6,015 nt of DNA, from NCBI GenBank assembly GCA_002498925.1, contig DAJH01000039.1, forward strand, positions 1-6,015. Reading direction: 5' to 3'. Under the pieces are notes generated by a model that saw only the letters and a list, made by a program, of their open reading frames with translations, was not told the DNA's origin and searched no databases. Origin of the DNA: Euryarchaeota archaeon UBA173. Its GTDB lineage: Archaea; Thermoplasmatota; Poseidoniia; Poseidoniales; Thalassarchaeaceae. Below, piece after piece: positions 1 to 5,806 of this stretch. A program made the translations under genes and the position numbers. Every line of letters begins with the position of its first letter. Position 1 is the stretch's first letter.

Positions 1-1
1 G

Positions 2-205
2 AAGGTCCCCCGGGTCGCCAAGCTCCCCTGGTCTCCCTCGGAGGTAGAAGTCAAGATCGAGAATAAGACCGAGGTAACCGTGAAGGGCTCCGATCGTGAA
101 AAAGTCGGCCAGACCGCTGCTAACATCGAGAGGGCTTGCAAGATCAGGAACAGGGACAGAAGGGTATTCCAGGATGGAGTTTACATTACATCGAAGGGGG
201 CGTAG
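2..205 (+). CDS. rpl6: 50S ribosomal protein L6 (uL6), C-terminal part
   Basis: This is the last 67 codons of archaeal uL6, a large-subunit protein near the GTPase-associated/sarcin-ricin region of the ribosome. The frame runs from base 2 to the TAG at 203-205; the start lies left of the window. The C-terminal signature is clear: a beta-rich stretch with KGSDREKVGQTAANIERA, then a basic region (CKIRNRDRRVFQDGVYI) ending shortly before the stop. The GQTAANIE and RRVFQDGVYI blocks are diagnostic of archaeal/eukaryotic L6/L9. The next gene starts 2 bp after the stop, consistent with the usual L6-L32e order of the archaeal spc operon. It is incomplete only because of the window edge; no internal damage is seen. 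Confidence 0.93.
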   Translation, partial: KVPRVAKLPWSPSEVEVKIENKTEVTVKGSDREKVGQTAANIERACKIRNRDRRVFQDGVYITSKGA

Positions 206-207
206 AA

Positions 208-864
208 ATGAGTGATGAATTTGAGAATATGACCGTCGCCCAATTGAAGGACGTCCTGAGGGACAGAGGACTTCCAGTTTCAGGAAAGAAGGCCGAGCTA
301 ATAGCTCGTCTGATGGAAGAATCAGAAAAACCTCCTGTGGAAGATGCCCCGGCAATCGAGGAGGATGACTACGAGGACGACTTCGATGACGAGGATGACT
401 TCTTCGAAGAAGAGGATGACTGGGACGATCTGCATACTGCACGCCAGAAGCCCGTCCTAGACGAGGAAACATCAGACGCACTGAAGTTCAGGGCATCGCA
501 GAAGAAGAAGCAGCCAGCATTCCGCCGACAGGAGTGGTACAGGTACCGAAGGTTGGCAAGGTCCAGCTGGAGGAAACCAAAGGGAATGCACTCGAGCATG
601 AGGCTCAACAGGAAGTATCGCCCCCCAATGGCCCGTATAGGTTACAGGAAGATAACATCCGCCAGAGACCTACATCCTTCCGGATTCCAAGAAGTTCTAG
701 TTCACAAGGCATCCGATCTAGAGGGACTTGATCCAGAGAGGCAAGCTATCAGGATAGGTGCTACTGTCGGAAACAGGAAGAGAATCAACATTCACGAGAG
801 GGCCAATGACCTCGGCCTCAGGGTCTTGAATAGAAGGCGCATAGAGAGAAGGGGTGACCTCTGA
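208..864 (+). CDS. rpl32e: 50S ribosomal protein L32e (eL32) with N-terminal SAP domain
   Basis: This 218-aa protein has three parts. Residues 8-38 match a SAP motif (helix-extended loop-helix nucleic-acid-binding fold): MTVAQLKDVL, the turn RGLPVSGKK, then AELIARLMEE. Residues 45-74 are an extremely acidic, Phe/Tyr/Trp-dotted linker. Residues from about 82, and strongly from 103, to 212 are the eL32 domain: FRRQEW, SSWRKPKGMHSSMR, the LHPSGFQEVLVH block and the terminal LRVLNRRR. eL32 is an archaeal/eukaryotic large-subunit protein bound to 23S rRNA. Minimal archaeal L32e proteins are about 130-150 aa, so about 80 residues are added here. Haloarchaeal L32e also has a long N-terminal addition, but there it looks like a helix-hairpin-helix domain with an acidic linker. 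The start at 208 is chosen because it lies 2 bp after the L6 stop, with a G-rich Shine-Dalgarno (196-200), and keeps the whole SAP motif. An upstream in-frame ATG at 136 lies inside rpl6 and is rejected. Confidence 0.93.
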   Translation: MSDEFENMTVAQLKDVLRDRGLPVSGKKAELIARLMEESEKPPVEDAPAIEEDDYEDDFDDEDDFFEEEDDWDDLHTARQKPVLDEETSDALKFRASQKKKQPAFRRQEWYRYRRLARSSWRKPKGMHSSMRLNRKYRPPMARIGYRKITSARDLHPSGFQEVLVHKASDLEGLDPERQAIRIGATVGNRKRINIHERANDLGLRVLNRRRIERRGDL

Positions 865-1340
865 TGATTATCACAAACCAGCGAAGAATGGCTGCGGCCA
901 TATTTTCCCAGAAAGAGGGCAGGGCAGTCGGCATCCATAGGATTTGGATCGACCCCGATTATCTAGACGAGGTCGTTTCAGCCGTCCAGAAGGACGACGT
1001 AAGGCGCCTAATCGAAGAGGGGCTAATCAAGGCACGCCCAATCAAGGGCACCAGTAGAGTACGAGCTAAGAAGGCCGCCGAACAGAGGTCTAAGGGGCGA
1101 AGGAAGGGACATGGTTCGAGAAAGGGGAGTGCCAATGCAAGGACCCCCAAGAAAGGCAGATGGATGCAACTAATCAGATCGCAGAGAAGAGAACTCAAGG
1201 ATATGAGGGAGGTTGGAGAACTCACCCCCTCCCAGTACAGGTACTACTATCGAAAGGCGAAGGGCGGTTCCTACAGGTCAATTTCCCACATGCGAACAAA
1301 CATGGAGACAGATGGGGTCAATATCGGAGGCGATGAATGA
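864..1340 (+). CDS. rpl19e: 50S ribosomal protein L19e (eL19)
   Basis: This is 158-aa eL19, an archaeal/eukaryotic large-subunit protein that contacts several 23S rRNA domains and forms an intersubunit contact. The family pattern is complete. An N-terminal NQRRMAAAIF helix is followed by IHRIWIDPDYLDEV (residues 24-37), then DDVRRLIEEGLIKARPIKGTS (44-64). A very basic extended region follows (RSKGRRKGHGSRKG, 75-88), then a C-terminal long helix and the YRYYYRKAKGGSYRSISHMR block (125-144). The tail TDGVNIGGDE is mildly acidic. About three or four extra residues seem to lie before the RIWIDP motif compared with typical archaeal copies. The ATG overlaps the L32e stop by one base (TGATG), with GGGGTGA at 851-857 as a well-placed Shine-Dalgarno, so translation is probably coupled. 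Confidence 0.95.
   Translation: MIITNQRRMAAAIFSQKEGRAVGIHRIWIDPDYLDEVVSAVQKDDVRRLIEEGLIKARPIKGTSRVRAKKAAEQRSKGRRKGHGSRKGSANARTPKKGRWMQLIRSQRRELKDMREVGELTPSQYRYYYRKAKGGSYRSISHMRTNMETDGVNIGGDE
1326..1330 (+). promoter_or_regulatory. Shine-Dalgarno GGAGG for rpl18
   Basis: GGAGG lies inside the last codons of rpl19e, 6 nt before the ATG at 1337 and 9 nt before the ATG at 1340. Spacing slightly favours 1337, but both are acceptable. Confidence 0.7.
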
Positions 1341-1855
1341 TGGCATACGGCAAGAGTCAGAGGCTCAGGATGAAGCGCCGACGCAACGGGCAAACAGACT
1401 ACCGTCGAAGGATGAGGCTACTCAGAGGAGGGGCCCCCAGGGCCGTCGTTAGAGTCTCCAATACCCAAGTAACCTGTCAACTTGTTGAGTTCGGCACCGA
1501 CGGTGACCGAATACAATCATCGGTCACAGGAAAGACACTCGTCGACGCATATTCTTGGCCCGCGGAAAAGTCGAGGAAAACAGTCCCTGCTTGCTATCTG
1601 GCCGGGTATGCTATGGCAAAGGCCGCTATCTCATCAGGGCATGATGAGGCCGTTCTGGACATCGGTCTGGCGGCCTCTTCTCAGGGAAGCAGGGTCTTCT
1701 CCGCTCTGAAAGGCATGGTGGACGCAGGCCTCTCCATTCCGTACGGTGACTCAGTTTTACCCGATGACGAGAGAATCAGTGGCACACACATCGACGACTC
1801 AACAGCAGCTGCAGTCGAGGCTACCAAGAAGGCAATAGAGGAGGCATACAAATGA
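1337..1855 (+). CDS. rpl18: 50S ribosomal protein L18 (uL18, archaeal L18/L5e type)
   Basis: This 172-aa protein is archaeal uL18, which binds 5S rRNA and helps place it in the central protuberance. Visible family blocks are the basic N-terminus with KRRRNGQTDYRRRMRLLRGG (residues 13-32), PRAVVRVSNTQVTCQLVEF (34-52), the central PACYLAGYAMAKAA (84-97), EAVLDIGLAASSQGSRVFSALKGMVDAG (104-131) and LPDDERISGTHID (141-153). The C-terminal alanine-rich helix ends in EEAYK. Two adjacent ATGs are possible. The one at 1337 overlaps the L19e stop as ATGA and lies 6 nt after GGAGG. The one at 1340 overlaps by a single base, lies 9 nt after GGAGG, and gives Met-Ala-Tyr. The protein differs by one Met only. 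Confidence 0.94.
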   Translation: MMAYGKSQRLRMKRRRNGQTDYRRRMRLLRGGAPRAVVRVSNTQVTCQLVEFGTDGDRIQSSVTGKTLVDAYSWPAEKSRKTVPACYLAGYAMAKAAISSGHDEAVLDIGLAASSQGSRVFSALKGMVDAGLSIPYGDSVLPDDERISGTHIDDSTAAAVEATKKAIEEAYK

Positions 1856-2640
1856 CCGATGAGAGCTCAGATGGAAATCCCGAACAGGAAATGCCCGTCT
1901 TGGCACCAGGTCTGGCGAAGGCCCTTGCACCCGTCGAGGAGACGCACTCAGAGGGTCGCGGCAGGAGGCGTGGTGGCCCAGACCCACTCGCAGCACTAAG
2001 GGCATGGCAACCACGCACCAGATTGGGTAGGATGGTAATGTCAGGACAGATCCTAACCTACGAGGAGGCCCTGGCCTCAGGACTCCCAATCAGAGAGGTC
2101 GAGATCGTCGACGCCCTAATCCCGGACATGACGGACGACGTCTTAGCGGTGAACATGATTCAGAGAATGACTGACTCGGGTCGAAGAGTCCGATTCAACG
2201 TTCTGTGCGTTGTAGGGAATGGAGATGGATACGTCGGGCTGTCCATTTGCAAGGGTAAAGAGGTTGCAAGCACTATCCGTAAAGCGATAGATAAGGCGAA
2301 ACTCAACATTATCCCGGTGATGAGAGGAAATGGATCATGGGAGTCCTCGGAAGGTCCTGGAACAAGTGTGCCATTCATGGTCACTGGCAGGTCCGGCTCA
2401 ACTAGGATCACACTGATGCCAGCACCCGCCGGAAAGGGTCTGGTGATCGGCGACTACGGAAGGAGAGTCCTAAATTTGGCGGGAGTGACTGATGTTTGGT
2501 CAAGGTCGTCAGGGCAGACCAGGACCACAATCAATTTCGCTAAGGCCACCTTCAACGCTCTTATCGAACTAAACAAGACAAGACTCACAGAAGCCGACCA
2601 CAGAAGGCTGAACATCATCAGAGGGAGGGAGCTTAGTTGA
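1852..2640 (+). CDS. rps5: 30S ribosomal protein S5 (uS5) with extended N-terminus
   Basis: This is 262-aa uS5 (S2 in eukaryotes), a small-subunit protein near the mRNA entry channel that influences decoding accuracy. The conserved part begins near residue 50 (RAWQPRTRLGR), followed by SGLPIREVEIVDALIPDM, VNMIQRMTDSGRRVRFNV (101-117), VVGNGDGYVGL (120-130) and AIDKAKLNIIPVMRGNGSWE (145-164). The S5 C-terminal domain follows (VPFMVTGRSGSTRITLMPAP, GLVIGDYGRRVLNLAGV, GQTRTTINFAKATFNAL). Archaeal S5 is usually about 210 aa; the surplus is mainly a low-complexity N-terminus of about 45 residues, Pro/Glu-rich and then Arg/Gly-rich. Many archaeal S5 proteins have ECGCG after GSW; here it is ESSEG, so both cysteines are absent. 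The ATG overlaps the L18 stop (ATGA), with GGAGG at 1840-1844. Confidence 0.95.
   Translation: MTDESSDGNPEQEMPVLAPGLAKALAPVEETHSEGRGRRRGGPDPLAALRAWQPRTRLGRMVMSGQILTYEEALASGLPIREVEIVDALIPDMTDDVLAVNMIQRMTDSGRRVRFNVLCVVGNGDGYVGLSICKGKEVASTIRKAIDKAKLNIIPVMRGNGSWESSEGPGTSVPFMVTGRSGSTRITLMPAPAGKGLVIGDYGRRVLNLAGVTDVWSRSSGQTRTTINFAKATFNALIELNKTRLTEADHRRLNIIRGRELS
2623..2628 (+). promoter_or_regulatory. Shine-Dalgarno GGGAGG supporting the TTG start of rpl30
   Basis: GGGAGG lies inside the last codons of rps5, 8 nt before the TTG at 2637. With the TTGA stop-start overlap and the need for the conserved first strand of uL30, it supports a non-ATG start. Confidence 0.7.
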
Positions 2641-3107
2641 CATTTCTAGTTATTAGAGCACGGAGTGACCGAGGCGTCACAAGGAAAATCAGGGACACTA
2701 TGTCCATGCTGAACCTGACCCGGGTTAACCATGCCACCATTGTGGTGGACAGCCCCTCCTACAGGGGCATGCTCCAGAAGTCGAAAGACTATGTCACATG
2801 GGGGGAGGTTGATGCAGAAACCATCGCCAAGCTAATCGGGGAGAGGGGCAGGATGTCTGGAGACAAGCCCGTAACCGATGCCTCGATCAAGGCTGGTAGT
2901 GATTTCAAGGGAATCAAGGACTTCTCCAAGGCTTTGGCGTCAGGTGAGGCCTCTATGGGGGATGTCGACGGCTTGAAGCCAATTTTCAGACTCCACCCCC
3001 CAAGGGGGAGCAAGGGCTGGGGCGGAATCAAGCGCGCATATGCCGTCGGAGGGGCCCTTGGTTTCAGAGGAGATGCAATCGGCGAACTGGCCGACAGAAT
3101 GATGTGA
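2637..3107 (+). CDS. rpl30: 50S ribosomal protein L30 (uL30, L30p/L7e type)
   Basis: This is 156-aa archaeal uL30, a large-subunit protein binding 23S rRNA. The N-terminus FLVIRARSDRGVTRKIRDTM, the LNLTRVNHATIVVDSPSYRGML block (residues 25-46), KDYVTWGEVDAETIAKLI (50-67) and the C-terminal HPPRGSKGWGGIKRAYAVGGALGFRG region (120-145) are typical of the long archaeal/eukaryotic form. The start is TTG, overlapping the S5 stop as TTGA. No ATG lies upstream of the conserved first beta-strand, and the first internal ATG (residue 22) would remove conserved sequence. The TTG is preceded by GGGAGG at 2623-2628. The coupled, non-ATG start may tune its translation relative to S5. Confidence 0.94.
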   Translation: MTFLVIRARSDRGVTRKIRDTMSMLNLTRVNHATIVVDSPSYRGMLQKSKDYVTWGEVDAETIAKLIGERGRMSGDKPVTDASIKAGSDFKGIKDFSKALASGEASMGDVDGLKPIFRLHPPRGSKGWGGIKRAYAVGGALGFRGDAIGELADRMM

Positions 3108-3117
3108 GGTGTGAAGA

Positions 3118-3537
3118 ATGGTATCACGAACAAACAAGTTCCGCGGAAGCCGCTATCACGGCAGGGGAAAGAAGGCCGGAAGAGGCGCGGGAAAGAGAGG
3201 CGGCCGAGGCAATGCCGGAATAGGCAAGCACAAGGTGATGTTCCGAAACAAATACATGCCCGGACATTGGGGGATGCATGGCTTCAACCGCCATCCAGGA
3301 CTAAGGAAGGTGAACGTTTCAATCAACGTCAGTGAAGTTGATCAGATGACCGAAGGGGACTCGATCAACCTCACAGAGATGGGCTACGACAAGCTCCTCG
3401 GAAAGGGGCCAATCACCCGTGCAATCAACATCACAGTATCAGAAGCCAGCGCTGGAGCCGTGAAAAAGGTCGAAGAAGCCGGTGGAACCGTTTCTACTGA
3501 TGGTGAAGATGAGTTCGGAGAATGGGAGGAAGAGTGA
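3118..3537 (+). CDS. rpl15: 50S ribosomal protein L15 (uL15)
   Basis: This is 139-aa archaeal uL15 (L27A/L28 in eukaryotes), which is deeply embedded in 23S rRNA and joins during large-subunit assembly. The N-terminal third is the hallmark glycine- and arginine-rich extension, with GSRYHGRGKKAGRGAGKRGG (residues 10-29) and GNAGIGKHK (31-39). HWGMHGFNRHPGLRKVNVSINVSEVDQM (50-77) follows, then a globular C-terminal domain (LLGKGPITRAINITVSEAS, AVKKVEEAGGTV). It ends in a strongly acidic tail, DGEDEFGEWEEE. The length is near the normal archaeal range. There is a 10-bp gap after rpl30, and GAGGTG at 3106-3111 gives a strong Shine-Dalgarno 6 nt before the ATG. Confidence 0.95.
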   Translation: MVSRTNKFRGSRYHGRGKKAGRGAGKRGGRGNAGIGKHKVMFRNKYMPGHWGMHGFNRHPGLRKVNVSINVSEVDQMTEGDSINLTEMGYDKLLGKGPITRAINITVSEASAGAVKKVEEAGGTVSTDGEDEFGEWEEE

Positions 3538-3544
3538 ATACTCT

Positions 3545-3551
3545 GACGGGG
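3545..3551 (+). promoter_or_regulatory. Shine-Dalgarno-like GACGGGG for secY
   Basis: GACGGGG ends 7 nt before the ATG at 3559, in the 21-bp gap after rpl15. It supports the long form of SecY that includes the 4-helix extension. The match to GGAGG is imperfect. Confidence 0.5.
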
Positions 3552-3558
3552 CGATACG

Positions 3559-5481
3559 ATGGTTGAGAGGACTCCCAGCGCTATCGGCCTCTTTGCAATG
3601 GTGTCCGTCTACTGGGGTGGACTCTTCTACTGGCTCAGAGGCGACCTTCTCGATGGCGCAGAAGACGAACAGTTGCGAGCAATTAGGATGCTCCTAGTGT
3701 CCTTCCCATACGTCGGATTCGTGATATGGGGGACAATGTCCGACCTTCCAGAGAATATCCGGGAGATGCCATACGTAGGACGGGCCTTCAAACCTCTAAC
3801 CTGGCTTATTTTCGTTATACTTCTCGCATATTGGGGATGGACTGACCCAGCAGCAGTCGGATTCCTTTTGGTAGGGGTGGCCCTGCTTGGATTCGGTGCC
3901 GGGCTGGCAATCGCCTGTCTCCTTTACTCGGGTTCGGAGTCTAGTAGACTATACGCACTCTCCAGACTAGTCGATGTCTATCCAAGCATCACAAAGCCCG
4001 ATGGCCACGTAAGGTTCAATCAGAAGCTTTGGACTACAACATTGGTGCTGATAATTTACTTCATGATGACCAATGTCATGATCTACGGTCTTTCAGACTC
4101 AACTCTAGACATATTCTCTTCCTTCAGATCGATAATGGCCGGAGCATCTGGCTCCATCATGCACTTGGGGATAGGCCCAATAGTAACTGGCTCAATCATC
4201 ATGCAACTATTCGCTGGAGCGAAGATCATACAGCTCGACTTACAGGACTCAGCAGATAAGCAACTCTACCAGGGCATTCAGAAGCTACTGGTCCTCTTCA
4301 TGATCCCGGTCGAGTCTATACCTCAAGTCTACGGTTTCCTAGACCCCCACGAGACTCTAATCTACGACTTTGGGATAGGTTGGGCCAATGTGATCATTGT
4401 CGCCCAACTCTTCATCGGGTCATACTTGGTCTTCCTACTCGATGAGCTAGTCAGCAAGTGGGGCATCGGTTCTGGAATATCCCTCTTCATCGCGGCTGGA
4501 GTGGCTCAGTCCACATTCGTAGGTACGCTCTCTCCCTTGCCGGTGGTGCAAGGCTCCCCTCTGTCCTTCGACAACCCTCCCTCAGGGACATTACCCATGA
4601 TTTTCTACACATTGAGGACTGCAACAAACTCCCAGTTGGTCTCCCAGAATGGATTCGAGCTAATGCTACTAAATCACGCTAATCCGATAGCGGCCCTGAT
4701 TTCGTCGGTCATAGTATTCCTTGTCGTTGCCTATGCAGAGTCAAGTAAGCTAGAGCTCCCACTTACCCATGGGAAGGTAAGGGGGCACAGGGGACAGTAC
4801 CCGATTAGGTTAGTTTACGCTAGTAACATCCCAGTCATACTCATGGCTGCCCTATTGGCGAACATCAATATGTTCACCCTTCTGTTCTGGAGTCATCCTA
4901 CTCTTTCCACGGTGCCCATTCTAGGTAGGAACGGAGCGATGAGCAAGGCACACTGGTTCGGCTCCTATGAGGTCGGCGCGACAACGCCATCGGACGGCTT
5001 CGCTTGGTACTCGTCCATGGTCAATGGCGTGGGTGACTGGTTGATGCCTCTTCTGAATCAAACGGGCGATGCCTATGGCCATAGCCTAGGGCAGATAATG
5101 CTCCATGTCTTTACCTACGTTTTCGTCATGACGGCGGGCTCTACCGTGTTCGCCAAGTTTTGGATTGAGACTACCAATATGGGCGCCAAGGACGTGGCCA
5201 AGCAGATAGAGAGGACGGGAATGCAGATCCCTGGATTCAGGAAGAACCCAGTTGTTCTGGAGAGAATCTTGGAGAGGTACATCCCACCTGTCACCCTGTT
5301 CTCAGGTGCCTTCGTCGGACTTCTGGCGGCAGGTGCAGACCTGTTGGGCACAGTAGGTAACGCCACGGGTACAGGACTTCTACTCGCAGTTGGGATTATC
5401 CTTCGAACATACGAGCAGATTCAGAAGGAGCAGGCTATGGAGATGCACCCTGTGTTGAGGGAATTCTTCGGAGCCGAGTAA
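3559..5481 (+). CDS. secY: Protein translocase subunit SecY with extra N-terminal membrane segment
   Basis: This 640-aa protein is SecY (Sec61 alpha homologue), the channel of the Sec translocon through which proteins cross or enter the cytoplasmic membrane. The core begins near residue 131 with LYALSRLVDVYPSITKP and the first core helix at 157-178. It includes the plug/TM2 region (FRSIMAGASGSIMHLGIGPIVTGSIIMQL, 189-217), FQG-like YQGIQKLL (237-244), and the TM6-7 ribosome-facing loop (AYAESSKLELPLTHGKVRGH with YPIRLVYASNIPVIL, 391-428). The TM8-9 loop (FWIETTNMGAKDVAKQI, GMQIPGFRKN, ILERYIPPVT, 534-579) and the final helix (GTGLLLAVGIILRTYEQIQKEQ) follow. About 130 N-terminal residues are added, carrying four predicted helices (about 7-26, 41-60, 79-94, 98-123). 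Typical archaeal SecY is about 430-490 aa. The start at 3559 is the first possible one: an in-frame TGA lies at 3544. GACGGGG (3545-3551) is a plausible Shine-Dalgarno. Confidence 0.95.
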   Translation: MVERTPSAIGLFAMVSVYWGGLFYWLRGDLLDGAEDEQLRAIRMLLVSFPYVGFVIWGTMSDLPENIREMPYVGRAFKPLTWLIFVILLAYWGWTDPAAVGFLLVGVALLGFGAGLAIACLLYSGSESSRLYALSRLVDVYPSITKPDGHVRFNQKLWTTTLVLIIYFMMTNVMIYGLSDSTLDIFSSFRSIMAGASGSIMHLGIGPIVTGSIIMQLFAGAKIIQLDLQDSADKQLYQGIQKLLVLFMIPVESIPQVYGFLDPHETLIYDFGIGWANVIIVAQLFIGSYLVFLLDELVSKWGIGSGISLFIAAGVAQSTFVGTLSPLPVVQGSPLSFDNPPSGTLPMIFYTLRTATNSQLVSQNGFELMLLNHANPIAALISSVIVFLVVAYAESSKLELPLTHGKVRGHRGQYPIRLVYASNIPVILMAALLANINMFTLLFWSHPTLSTVPILGRNGAMSKAHWFGSYEVGATTPSDGFAWYSSMVNGVGDWLMPLLNQTGDAYGHSLGQIMLHVFTYVFVMTAGSTVFAKFWIETTNMGAKDVAKQIERTGMQIPGFRKNPVVLERILERYIPPVTLFSGAFVGLLAAGADLLGTVGNATGTGLLLAVGIILRTYEQIQKEQAMEMHPVLREFFGAE

Positions 5482-5505
5482 TAGGCATAATCGACTCACT
5501 GAGAG

Positions 5506-5584
5506 CCAACGCCAACATATGGCCACACGTCATGTTGAAATACCGAATGTCGGTCGCCGGGATGCTGCGTTGAGCTGGCGTTGG
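5506..5584 (+). repeat. Inverted repeat CCAACGCCA / TGGCGTTGG, long-range stem
   Basis: A perfect 9-bp inverted repeat (5506-5514 with 5576-5584) encloses 61 nt. Inside the loop is a small perfect hairpin, ACCGA-ATG-TCGGT (5542-5554), and a 5-bp pairing AACAT (5514-5518) with ATGTT (5532-5536) that competes with the outer stem by one base. As RNA this would be a closed multi-stem domain starting 24 nt after the secY stop. Its function is unknown. Confidence 0.55.
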
Positions 5585-5606
5585 AGATTGAGCACTTAGT
5601 GCCATG

Positions 5607-5642
5607 ACGTCTTCCTTCAGGTTCGACGTTCGCCGAGGACGT
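5607..5642 (+). repeat. Hairpin ACGTCTTC / GAGGACGT
   Basis: An 8-bp stem including one G-U pair (5607-5614 with 5635-5642) closes a 20-nt loop. A shorter alternative pairing of ACGTC with GACGT at 5625-5629 exists, so the exact fold is uncertain. It forms one of a row of stems in the spacer. Confidence 0.45.
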
Positions 5643-5646
5643 GCTG

Positions 5647-5665
5647 CCCCGAACCAAGTTCGGGG
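5647..5665 (+). repeat. Perfect hairpin CCCCGAAC-CAA-GTTCGGGG
   Basis: A perfect 8-bp GC-rich stem with a 3-nt CAA loop is followed at once by TTT (5666-5668). It could be an RNA structural element or a weak intrinsic-terminator-like signal for the ribosomal-protein operon. The T run is short, and archaeal termination relies more on long T tracts, so the terminator reading is tentative. Confidence 0.6.
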
Positions 5666-5690
5666 TTTAGAGGTGAACCACAAGAAACGA

Positions 5691-5717
5691 CTTGACCCCC
5701 GACATAGGGGGTGCAAG
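5691..5717 (+). repeat. Hairpin CTTGACCCCC / GGGGGTGCAAG with bulged G
   Basis: A 10-bp stem (5691-5700 with 5707-5717) has one bulged G (5713) and a 6-nt GACATA loop. It is the strongest stem in the spacer and lies 25 nt after the previous hairpin. The combination suggests a folded RNA domain rather than chance. Confidence 0.6.
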
Positions 5718-5726
5718 AGCAGATAT

Positions 5727-5755
5727 CACATTCATTTTGTTTGAATGGTGTTTCT
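5727..5755 (+). terminator. T-rich hairpin, possible transcription terminator
   Basis: CATTCA (5729-5734) pairs with TGAATG (5742-5747) around a TTTTGTT loop. It is extendable to about 8 bp by CAC (5727-5729) with GTG (5748-5750) if a G is bulged. TTTCTG follows. This is the most T-rich stretch of the spacer, lying upstream of the likely 16S promoter, so it is a candidate end of the secY transcript. The evidence is weak: no uninterrupted T tract longer than four bases is present. Confidence 0.3.
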
Positions 5756-5771
5756 GCGCCAACCAATAAGT

Positions 5772-5785
5772 GAAAGCCTAAATTG
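5772..5785 (+). promoter_or_regulatory. Possible BRE/TATA promoter for the 16S rRNA gene
   Basis: GAAAG (5772-5776) followed by CCTAAATT (5777-5784) resembles an archaeal purine-rich B-recognition element next to a degenerate TATA box. It lies in the lowest-GC part of the spacer. Archaeal initiation about 25 bp downstream would fall near 5804-5808, close to the end of the TAAC repeats, and would give a leader of only about 30 nt. The TATA match is imperfect, so this is a suggestion only. Confidence 0.3.
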
Positions 5786-5806
5786 CGACATTAACTAACA
5801 TAACTT

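Noticed and set aside
136..207. Longer L32e reading frame starting at the ATG at 136
   Set aside because: The extra 24 codons lie wholly inside the conserved C-terminus of L6 in another frame and add no recognisable sequence. The ATG at 208 is right after the L6 stop and has a Shine-Dalgarno-like G run.
2789..3133. 114-codon open frame on the minus strand opposite rpl30
   Set aside because: It is a shadow of the rpl30 coding frame, with low-complexity Pro/Ser/Leu composition and no support from context.
5600..5640. Possible tRNA T-arm (GGTTCGA at 5620-5626)
   Set aside because: No flanking 5-bp T stem, anticodon arm or acceptor stem could be fitted on either strand.
5435..5716. 93-codon open frame on the minus strand over the spacer
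   Set aside because: It overlaps the end of secY by 47 bp and runs through several inverted repeats. Its translation is Arg/Pro/Ser-rich without any familiar motif, and it has no clear ribosome-binding site. It is probably chance.
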